From Gracilaria gracilis (Eukaryota > Rhodophyta > Florideophyceae > Gracilariales > Gracilariaceae), in the NCBI GenBank assembly GCA_030374805.1, contig JARGSG010000037.1:434001-498000 (forward strand): a stretch of DNA of 64,000 nt, written 5' to 3'. How positions within the stretch are numbered: the first letter of the stretch is position 1; the number at the start of each line of letters is the position of its first letter. The translations under genes were made by a program, and so were the position numbers. This document shows positions 42,606 through 54,184 of this stretch, piece after piece. The notes below the pieces were generated by a model. It had not been told where the DNA came from, did no database searches, and worked only from the letters and a program-made list of their open reading frames with translations.

Positions 42606-43145
42606 TTCCCCTGGCTGGAGGGACTCCTGGCCGTATATCAAGTGGGTGGTACTGCTGAACGCCACCAACGAAAGCATTGGGACGCGCGCACCGAGCCAAA
42701 CGCAGACGTGCCAGAAACTCAGTCCGAGATATAAAAGCACGATCAATACCGGAGCGAGTAGCTCCCAGAAAAGTACAAGCAGCACCACCGGAATGCGCTG
42801 CCGCGAGACAAGCGACGAGAAGGACCCGTCGCGCAGCGACCGGCCTGCACGGCCTGTTAGCGCGTCGCGCAGGTGCGCGCGCAAGTCCTGCTTTATCTTG
42901 CGCACCGCCGCCAGCTGATCTGTTAACGGGTACACGTTCACTAAGGGATCATCCTCCCTCTGGTTTTCGCGAACTTCAGTTTTCCCGAGTTGTGCTGCGT
43001 AGACGGAGATGGGGCGGTTTGCGTTCCGCCACAACATGAACTCAAACGCCCTCTTGTGCTCGTTGCGCAAGCCGGCCGCCGAAGGGATGAAGGGGGAGTT
43101 TGGCATAGTGTTTTGGATAGCGTTTCGGTTCGGGTTCCTTAACAT
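42606..43145 (-). pseudogene. 5' part of the unknown gene split by the DIRS insertion
   Basis: Start at ATG 43145 (MLRNPNRNAIQN) or the second ATG at 43106 (MPNSPFIPS). 180 codons reach the element at 42605. Two hydrophobic segments (VVLLVLFWELLAPVLIVLLYLGL, LVAFSSTTHLIY region) suggest a membrane protein. Host sequence ends SLQPGE and resumes in frame at 33814. The first 18 codons are also present at 53069-53123, at the junction of units A and B. Confidence 0.6.
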
Positions 43146-44328
43146 GATGTGAACATGACGTTGGCACGAGACGCAGAAAGGGTGCGACTAGGAAGCATGC
43201 TCGTTTTCTTCGGGATTGAATGCCATCATCGCATGGACAAAGCCGATACCGGACGCGTGGAGTAATCCAGTTGGTGATGTCATACAGCGTTCATCGGAAC
43301 CTGTGCTCAACTTGTAGCATGGCATACAAAGGCAAACGGTAAGGGAAACGCTAGCCCTCTTAGCGTTCCGCAAACCTTTAACCTTCTCACCCGCAAGTGA
43401 GAGCAGGAGAGAAGGTAATGTATAGATCCGTAGAAGGAGAGAACGCAACGAAGGCGAAACGAGCCCGTAACTCCGATCAAAGATTTTGCGCCTGCCCCTA
43501 TCTAACCTCTTACAAATTGGCGCGAAAATCGACGGAATCGGAATCACACGTAATGGTGGGAACAGAGAATTGCACAAAGCCCCCCCTAAGGTTAACGTTC
43601 GCTACCAACGGTAACGTTGAACGTTACCTTCGCAATGCGAAGTTCGCATGTCGCACAGCATCCGTGCTCCGGGTGTGCCCCGACGGGATCAAAAGATTGA
43701 CTTCAATCCTGAAGGAATCACCTTTGAGCCCTCGTGTCGCATGGGCATGTCACTCCGACGACAATCGAGGTGATTCACTTCGATTGTCGTACCTGGATGC
43801 AACCGGGGCTTCAGATGTCAAGGCGAGGGCAAGCAAACGAGATTCGCCCCACTCGTAGATACTCAACCATACTCTATTGCCATGATCGCAGAGCAGATGT
43901 GAAAGTCATCAAGTGGAGCTGACAAAGACGGCATCATGAATTTTCGGAGAGCACATGTGCTTCTAAACGGCCGGGTCTCTGCTCCGAACCGCGATTCAAT
44001 GCACACACACATACACCCCCCAACTATATAGTTACTACAACAGGGAACCCTGGGAAGGGTTCCCAAAGGGAAAGAATATTGTGGAGTTGGCAAAAGTTGT
44101 ATTCTAAATCATTGTGTCGAGGTTGGAGCAGATACAACTATGCTCCCCCGGCCCATTAATAGGAAGTCGACAGAGGTCCCAAATCTCACGGGCGCGTATA
44201 TTCGTCGCACAATGCTTTCCTTAGCGCTTCTGTTATTCAATGGCATTTACTGTTTGTTACTTGTTCCGGTTATGGTTCGCTTCGGGACCTACATTTTCTT
44301 TTCTGATCCTGAATAGCCACATAAGCGA
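43146..44328. other. Intergenic, no gene seen
   Basis: No supported gene. Contains a small palindrome (43758-43790) and the hairpin GGGAACCCTGGGAAGGGTTCCC region near 44043. Confidence 0.45.
43758..43790. repeat. 33-bp imperfect palindrome, present in unit A only
   Basis: ACGACAATCGAGGTGA followed by its near complement. Unit B at 53620 has only the first arm. Confidence 0.8.
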
Positions 44329-44904
44329 TCATTCTTCGTAAGGAAGTAACATCTCAACATCGTCCGCAGATTCCATCTTGCACTCGTTCGGCGCGACCAT
44401 CACCACCCTACTGCCTCCACGACGCTTGACACACATATTCTCACTTGATGCCACACATTCGAACTTGGGCTCACATGTACGCGGCTTGCATCGCCCGCTG
44501 GTTGCACCTGCATCTTCCATGTCGTAACACTCACCGCCTTTTTGGGTGGTGAGTTGGCACGCACAGAATTCATCGGCCTTAGCGTCATCGTTTTGTCCGC
44601 TCAAACCGTAATCGATGTCGGTGTTACTCTTGTTGCTATCATCGTCATCCTTCGGGAGTGGTACGCGGCCCTTCTTTTTCTTATCGTGTTCTTCATCGTC
44701 GTCATCATCATCGTTCTTGCGGCCTTTGTTTCTCTTGTCATCGTCGTCATCATCGTCGCCATCATCGTTCTTGCGGCCCTTCTTTTTCTTTTCATCGTCA
44801 TCATCGTCGTTATCGTCATCGTTCTTGCGGCCCTTCTTTTTCTTTTCATCGTCGTCATCGTCGTTATCGTCATCGTTCTTGCGGCCCTTCTTTTTCTTGT
44901 CACC

Positions 44905-44936
<32 letters not shown>

Positions 44937-45870
44937 TCTTGCGACCCTTCTTTTTCTTATCATCGTCGTCATCATCGTCATCATCATCGTTCTTGCGGTC
45001 CTTCTTTTTCTTGTCATCGTCGTCATCATCGTCATCTTCACCGTTCTTGCGGTCCTTCTTTTTCTTGTCACCATCATCGTCCTCGTCGTCATCATCACCG
45101 TTCTTGCGGCCCTTTTCTCTCTCGTCATCGTCGTCTTCATCGTCGTCATCGTTGTCATCATCTTTCTTACCGCCTTTCTTGTCGGTGCCAACCTTAACCG
45201 GCGTGGCGGAACAGGTCTCGCCGCCGACGACAAACCTGATGAAGACGGTGCGAGCTGCTTCCTTGTTGTTCTTACCGGTCATTGCCCAAACGAAAGAGGC
45301 CTTGCTATCAATCTTCTTCCAATTGTTCTTTGCGATCTTGACCGTGTCCTTCCATTGACAAAAATCGTGTGTCTTACCTGTCTTTTTATCCTTATAGATG
45401 TTGACAGTGTCCCAGTATTTCTTCTCCCATGTATCCCACTTGGAGAAGCCACCACGAGTGGAGAAGCGGTCGACACCGGTGCGATAGGTTTTTCCGGCGT
45501 ACGTGATGGCAGCCATGAAACCAGCGTTCTGGTGAGGTTTTCCAGTCTTGGTGCACTTGAAAGCGACAACATCGCTGTTCTTGAGTGGTATGTTCACATG
45601 GTTACCAGGTTTCACGTTCTGCTTCTTGCCGTTTACGAAGAGCTTGACCTTTCCACCAAAGACGGCAAACTTGAGAGAAGAAGCGGGTTTTGCGGTATGG
45701 AGTGATGTTTGGAGTGATGTTTGGAGCGAAGGTGTAGATGCGGTTGGGTTGGTGGGGTTGAAATGCTGTGACTCTGGCCAGAAGGCGCGGGCGTGGACGG
45801 TGGTGAGGAGGGCGGCTGCAGCAAAGAGGATGCTGCAGATGGTGCGAATGTTACGGATATTGGTGTTCAT
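44329..45870 (-). CDS. Secreted Asp/Lys-repeat protein, unit A copy
   Basis: 513 residues from ATG 45870 (MNTNIRNIR). Same architecture as the gene at 5086: signal peptide, conserved domain (FVNGKKQNVKPGN, DVVAFKCTKTGK, DFCQWKD here with Gln for His), about nine Asp/Lys repeat units with more Asn and Glu interruptions (DDDNDDDDDEKKKKGRKN), and the eight-cysteine end finishing LLPYEE. Its signal/linker region (RAFWPESQHFNPTNP) differs most from the other two repeat-bearing copies. Head-to-head with the cysteine-rich gene at 46823; function unknown. Confidence 0.85.
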
Positions 45871-46044
45871 TGCGAAGAGTTAATGCAGTTAATGAATTAG
45901 TGTAGGGAATGGCGAATGGGGAAGCTGGAGTAAGTGGGTGTCTGGCGGAGAAAGGATACCAGAAGGAAGACTGATTCGAAGTGGTTGTTTTTTCGTTGTT
46001 GCTGGGGATGGAGGTGAAGGTCGAAGAGATGGAGGTGTTGAAAG

Positions 46045-46053
46045 CCTTTTATA
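46045..46053 (-). promoter_or_regulatory. TATA box of the unit A acidic gene
   Basis: TATAAAAGG on the minus strand, 175 bp before the ATG. Confidence 0.7.
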
Positions 46054-46683
46054 GTGGCCGGGCAACCGTGCTCGGTATATATATATTCTCTCTCTCCCTC
46101 TGTAGCAGTGCATGTACTTTCGTGGATGGAGAGGAATGGAGAGAATATTTGAACTTGGATATGACTCTCCTCTGGACTGAGTTAGAGTTGGGTGGCCATT
46201 TTCTACTGGGTGCATCGTAGCATGCCCATCTTCGTCCATGCTGTGTGACGACCATGCAAGTTTTCACTGCGACGCAGGGCAAATACTCAGACTGTTCATT
46301 CATGGGTTTACTACATATCTGGGTTGGACATCGTTACTTATTATCGTTGCTCTCTGGTATGGAGAATGATTTCTCTACATGAGAGTCGGGTTGAAGGGGT
46401 GATAACGATACTTTTGCTGTGTTGTGTTATTGGTACACGGAGAGGTAGCAGAAGATTTCGTGTGTGTATACGTGAATGAGAACTTGAATTCATCCTTCGT
46501 GGACTTGCAATACGGTTTGGAAGATATGCGTGTGGAGGTTGGAAAGGTTCGTTGTTCTCAGAATAATCATATCGTGTCCACGAAAGTCCCCACAGATGAT
46601 TGTGAGAAGAGAGTGAGGTCTAGCGGTGAGTTTCTTTCCCATTTTGAATATTACTTCGTACTCTCTCCTTGTGCTCCTGGGTC

Positions 46684-46691
46684 TATTTAAG
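46684..46691 (+). promoter_or_regulatory. TATA-like box of the unit A cysteine-rich gene
   Basis: TATTTAAG, about 132 bp before the ATG at 46823; the matching octamer precedes the other two copies at the same spacing. Confidence 0.55.
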
Positions 46692-46822
46692 CGGCCTATT
46701 GTGCTTCACATCGCGCCCTGTTCTTTGTATCTCCATCACAATTGCATTCATCACCCTCATCTTCGTTCTCAGAATTCTGGAACCCATCGGTATTGCTCTT
46801 TGAACTTCGCTTTTTCTTCAGG

Positions 46823-47368
46823 ATGATCCGTACTAATATCTTTCTCTTGCTCACTGTAATCGTTGCCTATTTGGCAACTGATGTGGTTGCCAGAGTTCCA
46901 CGTTTTAAGCTCGAAGGAGTGGACAAGCTTGCTAAGAAAGACGTTGGTGCCTTTGGGGATGTAAAACTTCCCACGCAAATCAGAACGCAAATCAGAAGTG
47001 TTTCTGTACGCCAAAGCTCTGTTTGGTGTCCCAACTGGCCGGAACAGCGTTTGGAAGATCTGTGTGTGTCGGTGGTGCAATGCATGTGCGTGAAGGTTCC
47101 CGAGGAGGTGAAGATAGCGGAAATGAAGGAAGTGTGCGCGAAATATGGACTACATCATGGAAGTGGAGATGAGTTGTGTGATAGTACGGATGAAGCGAAG
47201 TGCTTCTTGAGGTATTGGATCGGAGGGGATAACGAAACATGTTACAACCTGGCGCGCGACTGCATCCCTTACATGTTTAAAAACATTACAACTGGGAGAT
47301 GGAAACACGTCGTTGAGGTTTGTTGTTTTAAGGATATCGGTCTCTGGGCTGCGACATGCGCTCTTTGA
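46823..47368 (+). CDS. Small secreted cysteine-rich protein, unit A copy with altered C-terminus
   Basis: 181 residues from ATG 46823 (signal peptide MIRTNIFLLLTVIVAYL). Identical in plan to the 163-residue copies, with all nine cysteines, up to CIPYMFK. There two extra A bases (TTTAAAAACATT against TTTAAACATT) shift the frame, so the normal end HYNWEMETRR is replaced by a 29-residue tail with three new cysteines (VEVCCFKDIGLWAATCAL). It may still be secreted and folded, or this copy may be decaying. Confidence 0.7.
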   Translation: MIRTNIFLLLTVIVAYLATDVVARVPRFKLEGVDKLAKKDVGAFGDVKLPTQIRTQIRSVSVRQSSVWCPNWPEQRLEDLCVSVVQCMCVKVPEEVKIAEMKEVCAKYGLHHGSGDELCDSTDEAKCFLRYWIGGDNETCYNLARDCIPYMFKNITTGRWKHVVEVCCFKDIGLWAATCAL

Positions 47369-48660
47369 ATCGTTGCAGAAGAACGCTATGTTGATCAGTA
47401 ACCGGCTTTTGGACCTGGATATCGAAGAGATACATGTTACACTGCAACCAAAACCATACTATTGTAGTAAAGTTCTTCATATGTACGTATTTACGTCCCC
47501 TACTATGTGCACATCTTCTTCGCGGTGTTCTCCCCTACCTGCTTCTTTGGCGAGTGGGTATCTAACTGTAGCTACGTAGAGTAGAAAGAAGACCTCGCGC
47601 ACTACGCAGCGGGTACAATCTGGGCCCTTCGGTACGATGTTGTTTGCACATCGATGGAGCTGAATGCAACTGGCGGTTTGCATGCTCTGTTACACAGGGT
47701 TTTACTAAAAGCATCCACCTTAGAAAGCTTAAAACTTGAACCCGTTTGTCGTGCTAACGCCCATTTGAGGTTTGGCTCTGTGGATGTGTGAGTGGTTATC
47801 TTGGCAGTCATTGGTGAAAAAAAGGGTGGGAAACTACGTGATCTTGTTCGTTCTTGACCTTGGTCCTCTACGGCAAGTCGTTTGTTCTTCTAACGCTCTG
47901 CTGTCATTCGTCATGACAGGATATAGAGACCATCTCTAAGAGACGGGACATCTTTGATCAAGAAAATGTAGGCCACTATGAATATCGGAGAATTCAATCT
48001 CAAGTTATGCTGATGCTCCATACTCCAGGTACCTGTACATGTCATTCAGACAGGAAATAAAGCAAAACGAGTCTGTGTTCTAGACTAGAACCCAAACTTC
48101 TAATTCCGAAGCCTCCTTCAACGTTACAGCTTGATCCAATAATGATGGGATATACATTTTGTGGGCTCGACCTTTAGAAGTGTGGTACATTGAAACAGGA
48201 ATGAGCCTGAAACACGCTAAGATTAGGGAATCTTAGTTCGTGGACTCTGTTAAGCACACACACAATCAGCTGATAATACACTTCCTTAACATGCCCAAGA
48301 TACATGGTGTGGAGGGTTTACATTTCGTTTCCTGTCATGACAGTTTTGCAAACAGGGGGTTTCGCATGACCATTCCACGTTATACTTGTGTTCCACGATC
48401 ACTTTCTTATAAGAAGCTAAGCTATTTAGTTCGGGATATATCCCACAGTAATGGTGACAGTTATAAGCATTACCGGACCACAACAAAAGAAAAAAGTTTA
48501 CGAGCCACATGGTTGGCGTAAAAGGAGTTGTCAAAGGAACAAGACGGCTAGTTTAATCGCTCGCACACAACGCTGATATATGCAACGTACCAGCTCCTTG
48601 AGACGTATCCAAAAGGAAAAACAGATGTATCTAACAAACCTAAAAATTACTCTACCATAC
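47369..48660. other. Unit A intergenic, no supported gene
   Basis: Closely matches 57.2-58.44 kb. A short frame (48240-48521) is not kept at the same length in unit B. Confidence 0.45.
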
Positions 48661-48750
48661 TCTATTTACCAGTAGGACGGAAGGAGGAGGATCCGTCAAA
48701 CGAGTTGAGGATTTGGTGTGAAGCCATGTGGGTGGGAGCTTTTAAACCTT

Positions 48751-49570
48751 TATAAAAGGAGCTCTACTCGCCCATCATGGGATGCCCCCGCCCCCCCTCC
48801 TCCCGTCCCGCACTACTTCGCTTCTCGTCCATTTGTCTAAACACCAACCCTAGAGAAGAGGGCACCCCGTGCACCCTCTGAAATACTTCCTCATGGAGGA
48901 ACATTTTCAGCATCCGCGCACACTATCGCCTCTAATACCACATGTTGAAAGGCCTCCCCTCCTCGCTCTATTCAATTAAGAACTTCCCCCTCGGACCCAC
49001 TCCCCGGAGAAGAGGTCCCCGTGCCCCGTGGAAGGTAAACTTCCCAATGCCCCGCACGTTTGTAGAATGGAACTGCGTAAAAAGAACAACCAGAAGTAGC
49101 GATATGCGAAGAGAGGACAACGACAAGGAAAGGTTGGTTAGTTCTCGAACGGAGTGGAAAGAAACCAGACGAGATCAAGAAGAGAAACAGTGACGTACAT
49201 AAAGAATGGAATGAAAAAGAGTGAAGGGATGAAGGAAGGAAAAGAAGTGAAGGGATGAAGGAATGAAGAGGAGAAAGGGATGAAGGAAAGAAAAGGAGAA
49301 AGGGAAACAGGTAAGTTGTAAAGGGAGTAAAATGGGAAAAGAAGACTGAATGATAGTTATGAGATAGGTGTTCGGGAAATGGTATGAAGGAGGTATGGTG
49401 ATGTGATGAGTGCTCGGAGACTAGATGAAGGAAGGGTGGTGATGAGATGCATGTTCGGAAGGGATGAAGAAACGATGGTGATGAGATGAGTTTCGGAAAA
49501 CGGGGGATGAAGGAGAGTGATGGTGACAAAATGTGTGTTCGGGAAGGCGATACTTCTGGTTCCTTTTATA
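48751..49570. promoter_or_regulatory. Module with inward-facing TATA boxes, unit A
   Basis: TATAAAAGG at 48751-48759 (plus) and at 49562-49570 (minus). Counterpart of 29433-30169 and 58545-59318. Confidence 0.4.
49200..49540. repeat. Purine-rich minisatellite, unit A
   Basis: Units built on GAAGGGATGAAGGAA, then longer units of about 42 bp containing GGTGATGAGATG and GTTCGG. The minus-strand Ser/Phe/His-rich frame across it opens with TTG and is not accepted as a gene. Confidence 0.8.
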
Positions 49571-50174
49571 CTGTGTTTGGACGCCGGCTGTCCAGTTACA
49601 ATCTCATAAAACTCTCCGTGAATGCAGATGATTCAGGTCTGACAGAGTGAGTTGCTCTTCGTGAAAAGCAGACACTGGCGGAACCGTGAGATGGAAAGGC
49701 GTGCGTTTGGTTGACACGTCCGAATTCAACCTGGGAAGAGGGAGGGGATTGTTGCTGGGTCACGGTCAAGGGATGAACTGCATGTACCGCCTAACGTGAC
49801 GCTTTGCCTACATCCAGGGAATAGTCTTGCACATCTCTCGATAGTAAGCCAGAAACCCAGCTGTTGACCCTCTAAACCTCTCAACCCTATTTCGGCGCCC
49901 TTTACAAGCGGCTCTAGAAGACAACGCCCGATATAAACCCCCACGGCACAAAGGGATGAACAGCTCCTCTGCTAGTGACAAACATGGCGTGCAAGACGCA
50001 TTACTGCCGCACATACGAAGGTAGTTCCATTTGTACAGGTACACGAAGCAAAAACTTGGCTCAGAAGACCCCAGTCCTTTCTCACTTTGGATAAACGCTC
50101 CTTATATTCGCTCGAAACGTGAACCATTCACGCATCTACTAACACATCACCACCTGAAGCGAACCACCATAAAA

Positions 50175-50292
50175 GCGGGGCCATAGCGCTCTATGCTTCA
50201 TTTCGAAGGAATTGCTGAGCACTGGCTTCTACTTGTCCTAGTTATTCATTCCGGGTTCTAACCTTAATCCCCATGTTACATTTTTGCTTGAA
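50175..50292 (-). pseudogene. Relic of the NT5C 3' end, unit A
   Basis: Minus-strand match to the last about 30 codons and first bases of the 3' flank of the gene at 18893 (ending KPVLSNSFEMKH against KPVLSNFFEMKH), with in-frame stops. Confidence 0.65.
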
Positions 50293-50299
50293 GAAGTGC

Positions 50300-52320
50300 T
50301 AGGCTTGCCTCTTCTTGACTTCAAATCCCAATGCGACCCCTCCATTACTGGGAGGCAATGCGGGAAACGTTCGGAACAACCACCTAATGTCAAACGGTTC
50401 CCCAATCTTGTTGACATCAGAGTCATCGACTGCGTAGATCCTCAGCTCACGAGAACCACCAGAGATTTAAAACCCCAGTGCCGACAATCCTCTGTTCTCC
50501 TCAATCACCTCTATCCCCATTTCACCATCATTAAATCCCTTGCACCTTCATGAACAGTTTGCATGGCTTTTGATTGGCACCACCCGAGTCTCATGTACAA
50601 TAATCGCTGATTACGAAGAGATTTGATACGAAGACGATCCACAACGTTCACCTGTCAACGAAGTGGACATGAGAGCCTTGGCCCGGCGTCAGGAGTTATC
50701 AGACCGCTCCTATTCATCCCCAAAATTACCTGTATCATGTTTGGACGGTGACAAACGCATCTTCTTTCGGAACAGACCCCCTTGCTTATGAGCAAGGACC
50801 CAGCGGTTCCCACTTATGCTTCGCATGCTATCAAGAGGGCGGGGGTAATCTGGCGTGCACGAGCAATTGATATGCAATGATATAAGAGAACCATCGGCAC
50901 CCCGATTAGAGAAACACACGGTTCACTACAACCAACCAAGTGATTCTCTTACCACTTCCAGGACAGTAAAAATGCCGAAGAGTTAAATAGCTTCGTCAAT
51001 ATCGAGTTGTAGCCCTATCCCGGCGAACTCGATCTCACCTACCTTCTTTGAAGTTGAAATGGAGACCAGAAGGCAGAAAAGATGGACGGCAGTGCTCTGC
51101 AGACTCTGTAGAGTACCACTGTCAAGCTTGCAAAGTAGGTTTGTATCCATTGTCGTTGGCCGACCGCAATAGCGTCCACACACAGATTCAATTGTATTCT
51201 TACTACATTCCGTCATTAACATGTACGTTATAGTACAATAACCCACTTCACAGCAATCGCAGTAAGCTTATGCAGTGACTTGCCGCAAGCCTTTGTTGGA
51301 AATTGTACATATCATGCGAATAATTGTGTGGTTGGTACATGGCTGGATTCCGCATCCCCTTCGCACCATTAGATGCTGTTGCAGTGGGGTTTGGTGTAAA
51401 AACTTTGTCTCCATGTCACAGATGAGCAGCTCGTAAGAAATTCTTCTAGAGCCTTCAACGGAGTCTCGTATGCTCATAAAACCTGAAAGGAACAGATCGA
51501 GGATACCTAAAAGAAAGAAGGACTAACCACATGCCTGCTCGCTTTGATTGTGGCCGTGGCGTCATCCTGGTGTGCTTCATATTCCCAGACACCATGGATA
51601 TCATGCCACAAAACTTTGACCAATGTCCGATTCAGGCGTGGATACGATGGCTCAGTTGTCGGAGGCCAATACTGGCGCTCGTGCGTCTCTCCAAAGTGGT
51701 GTACGCTTCTCTGTTCAACCTATCAGATAACGATATTCCGACGTTGTAGGACAGAAGATGGTGTGTTCCTGTGATTCGTTGGATGCGGGACGATAGGCGG
51801 AAACCCAGCGTCTCCTTGCTCCTGTCGCCGAAAGCCCCAAACGGAGTTGAGAGCAGATCACAGCGACGAACGGGCGCAATTATTTGGCAGGAATTGGAAC
51901 GTGCGACCTTGCATTGCTGTCGAAGGAGACGTCCACCGCTGCATCGCGCCTTGCGCAAATGTGCAGATTACCTTCACTGTTCAGAAACTCATGTATGAAG
52001 AGAGTCCCCTCCTACCAATCACAGGATGCCTTTTCCCAAGTTGCTGACAATAACCTGCGTGGGGATAGCATCGAACTTCAGTGTTGTCTAGACGATCAGC
52101 TGCGCTTTCCATATGTCTCTAGGCTCAGCTCATTGTTGGAAATACGACATATGAGTGTAGACTATTGACGGGAACAAAGATCAACCACACACTGTAGATA
52201 CTATGATTTTGCATAAGGGTATAACTACTCTATGTAATATGAATTTAATGTTTCCGAGACCAATGAGTTGCAAGTGTTTCAAACATAACTTGAATACCAT
52301 AGTTTTCCCTGCGTAATTTC
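50300..52320. other. Unit A intergenic, no supported gene
   Basis: Matches 59.94-61.9 kb. Short frames on both strands differ in length between the two copies and carry indels, so coding is unlikely. Confidence 0.45.
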
Positions 52321-52333
52321 ACAGCAAATGTGC

Positions 52334-52343
52334 AGTATAAATT
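52334..52343 (+). promoter_or_regulatory. TATA box upstream of tRNA-like repeat copy 3
   Basis: AGTATAAATT about 30 bp before the repeat body. Confidence 0.5.
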
Positions 52344-52366
52344 GCTCCACTTACCACACATCCTCT

Positions 52367-52870
52367 CAGCGCCGGGGGTGGCGACCCGGTGCCCGTGGCC
52401 GCAGTCGCATTCAATTGCATGTTCAACCGAGAAGCTCCGAGTTCAATTCCGGAAACGAACACAAAACAAAAATGGTCAAAGTGGGATAGGGGCGGGTATA
52501 CCTGGGCCGGGGCCTGGGGGGATAACATGTAGGCTCGCGACAGTGGGAAGTAACGCCCCACTCTCGGAGTATATCCAATACCCTGGGCTCGGGATCCGGA
52601 AGGGGTATCTGGGGAAACATAGGCCCCCAGAACCCGGACGGGGCGGGCTCGGCCCCGTAGGTCGTGGCCTAATGGAGGTGGTGGGCAGGGCGGCTACTGG
52701 GAAGGGGCCTCAACCGTATCCTGGAAATGGAAGCGCTGAGTCCCTGGGGATGTGGCTGCCACCCAGAAGGGGGGATGGGCAGTGGTGACCCCAGTCCCGT
52801 GGTCCGGGGAGTTGATCGCCCTCGGACACCGAAAAAAGCGCCGGGGGGTGGCGGCCCCGGTTAGCTTTTG
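52367..52870 (+). repeat. GC-rich tRNA-like repeat, copy 3
   Basis: Plus-strand copy of the family described at 15931, with small insertions (CGGGATCCGG, GTAGGTCG) and a 3' part closer to the extra tail at 62.6-62.8 kb than to the other bodies. Ends TTAGCTTTTG. Confidence 0.65.
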
Positions 52871-53216
52871 TCGGTCCTGCTGGTAGCCGGTACCTGCTGG
52901 TAGCGCAAGAAAGGTCTCTTGATCCATTTTCCTACGTTGCTGATTGTTCATGCTTTTTGTCAACATTCACTTTTTTTGTTGCGTTGGTGGCACTCTGTTT
53001 AACTAGCTAGAGCAATTCTATCTGATAAACAGAGGTCATAAACCAGTCAGATCATCGCTATTAAGCATCGGGAGTTTGGCATAGTGTTTTGGATAGCGTT
53101 TCGGTTCGGGTTCCTTAACATGATGTGAACATCGCCCTGTGGGCGGTGGCACGAGACACAAGAAGGGTGCGATTATGGTAGGGAGGCACATTATTTGTGT
53201 ATGCGATCATCGCATG

Positions 53217-53249
53217 GCGATTATGCCGCCATGATGGCGGCATAATCGC
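53217..53249. repeat. 33-bp perfect palindrome, present in unit B only
   Basis: GCGATTATGCCGCCAT, one G, then the exact complement. Unit A lacks it at the matching place (ATCATCGCATGG at about 43.22 kb). Confidence 0.9.
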
Positions 53250-54184
53250 GAGGAAACCGACCCAGCGGGTCATCGCATATACATAAAGAAGGGAAATGCA
53301 GAGAGATACGGAGGTGGGACCTCACGAAGGACCTCAGGTACCTTCGTACTTATCACCTGACAGCTGAGGTGACTCACCTTCTGGCTGTGGATCAATCTCA
53401 GTTTTTGCGCTCGGATTTTTCGTTAAGATTTTGCGGAAAGGTGCACACCTGTGCACACAAAGAAATTGGCGCGCAAACGGAACGGAACCGGAAGGTCAAG
53501 TGCCATGCAGCTGCTCTCCGTGCCTCCCAACGCGGAGCAGTTGCGGATGTGATCGCATCAAAGGATTGCGAACGCTTAGATGAGTGACCTTCGAGCCCTC
53601 TTGTCGCATGCGTATGTCACTCCGACGACAATCGATGTGAACCCGGAAGCCAACGGAGTTTCAGGTGTCAAGACGAGAGGAAGCAAACGAGATTCGCTCC
53701 ACTTGTAGATACTCAAGCATACTCTTCGTCGTTATCGCAAAGCAGATGTGAAAAGTCATCAGAAGCCGTTTTAGCGGTTTTAGTTTCGGACAGCAACGAG
53801 CGCTACTATGTGGCCGGATCTCTGCTCCAACCCGCGACTCATTGCACACCCCCGATAGGGAACCCATACAAATGGAAAGGATATCGTGGAGTTGGCAAAA
53901 GTTCTACTCTAATCATTGTGTTGAGGTTGCACCAGATACAATCCTGACAACTATGCTCCCCCCGGCCCATTACAGGAAATGGAAAGAGGTCTCATGATCT
54001 CACGCGCGCATATGTTCGTCGTCGCGCAATGCTTTCCTTAAGGGATCTGTTGTATACAATGATATTTATTGGTTGCTACTTGTTCGGGTTATAACCATAA
54101 CCCGCTTCTGGACCTGTTATTTCTTTTCTAATGCTTGCTCGCCACATCTAGAATCGCCACGTCTTCAAAGCTCATGATGAACGA
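53250..54184. other. Unit B intergenic, no gene seen
   Basis: Matches about 43.25-44.33 kb with many indels. Confidence 0.45.

Larger units (their letters stand above)
43090..52960 (+). repeat. Unit A of a tandem segmental duplication
   Basis: Matches unit B (53069-62560) in order and orientation over its whole length: intergenic, acidic gene, divergent promoter, cysteine-rich gene, TATA/minisatellite module, NT5C relic, tRNA-like repeat. The left edge lies inside the first codons of the split unknown gene. Confidence 0.85.

Noticed and set aside
48972..49529. 185-codon minus-strand frame over the purine minisatellite (and 58925-59632)
   Set aside because: Begins with TTG, low complexity, and the counterpart frames differ in phase between units.
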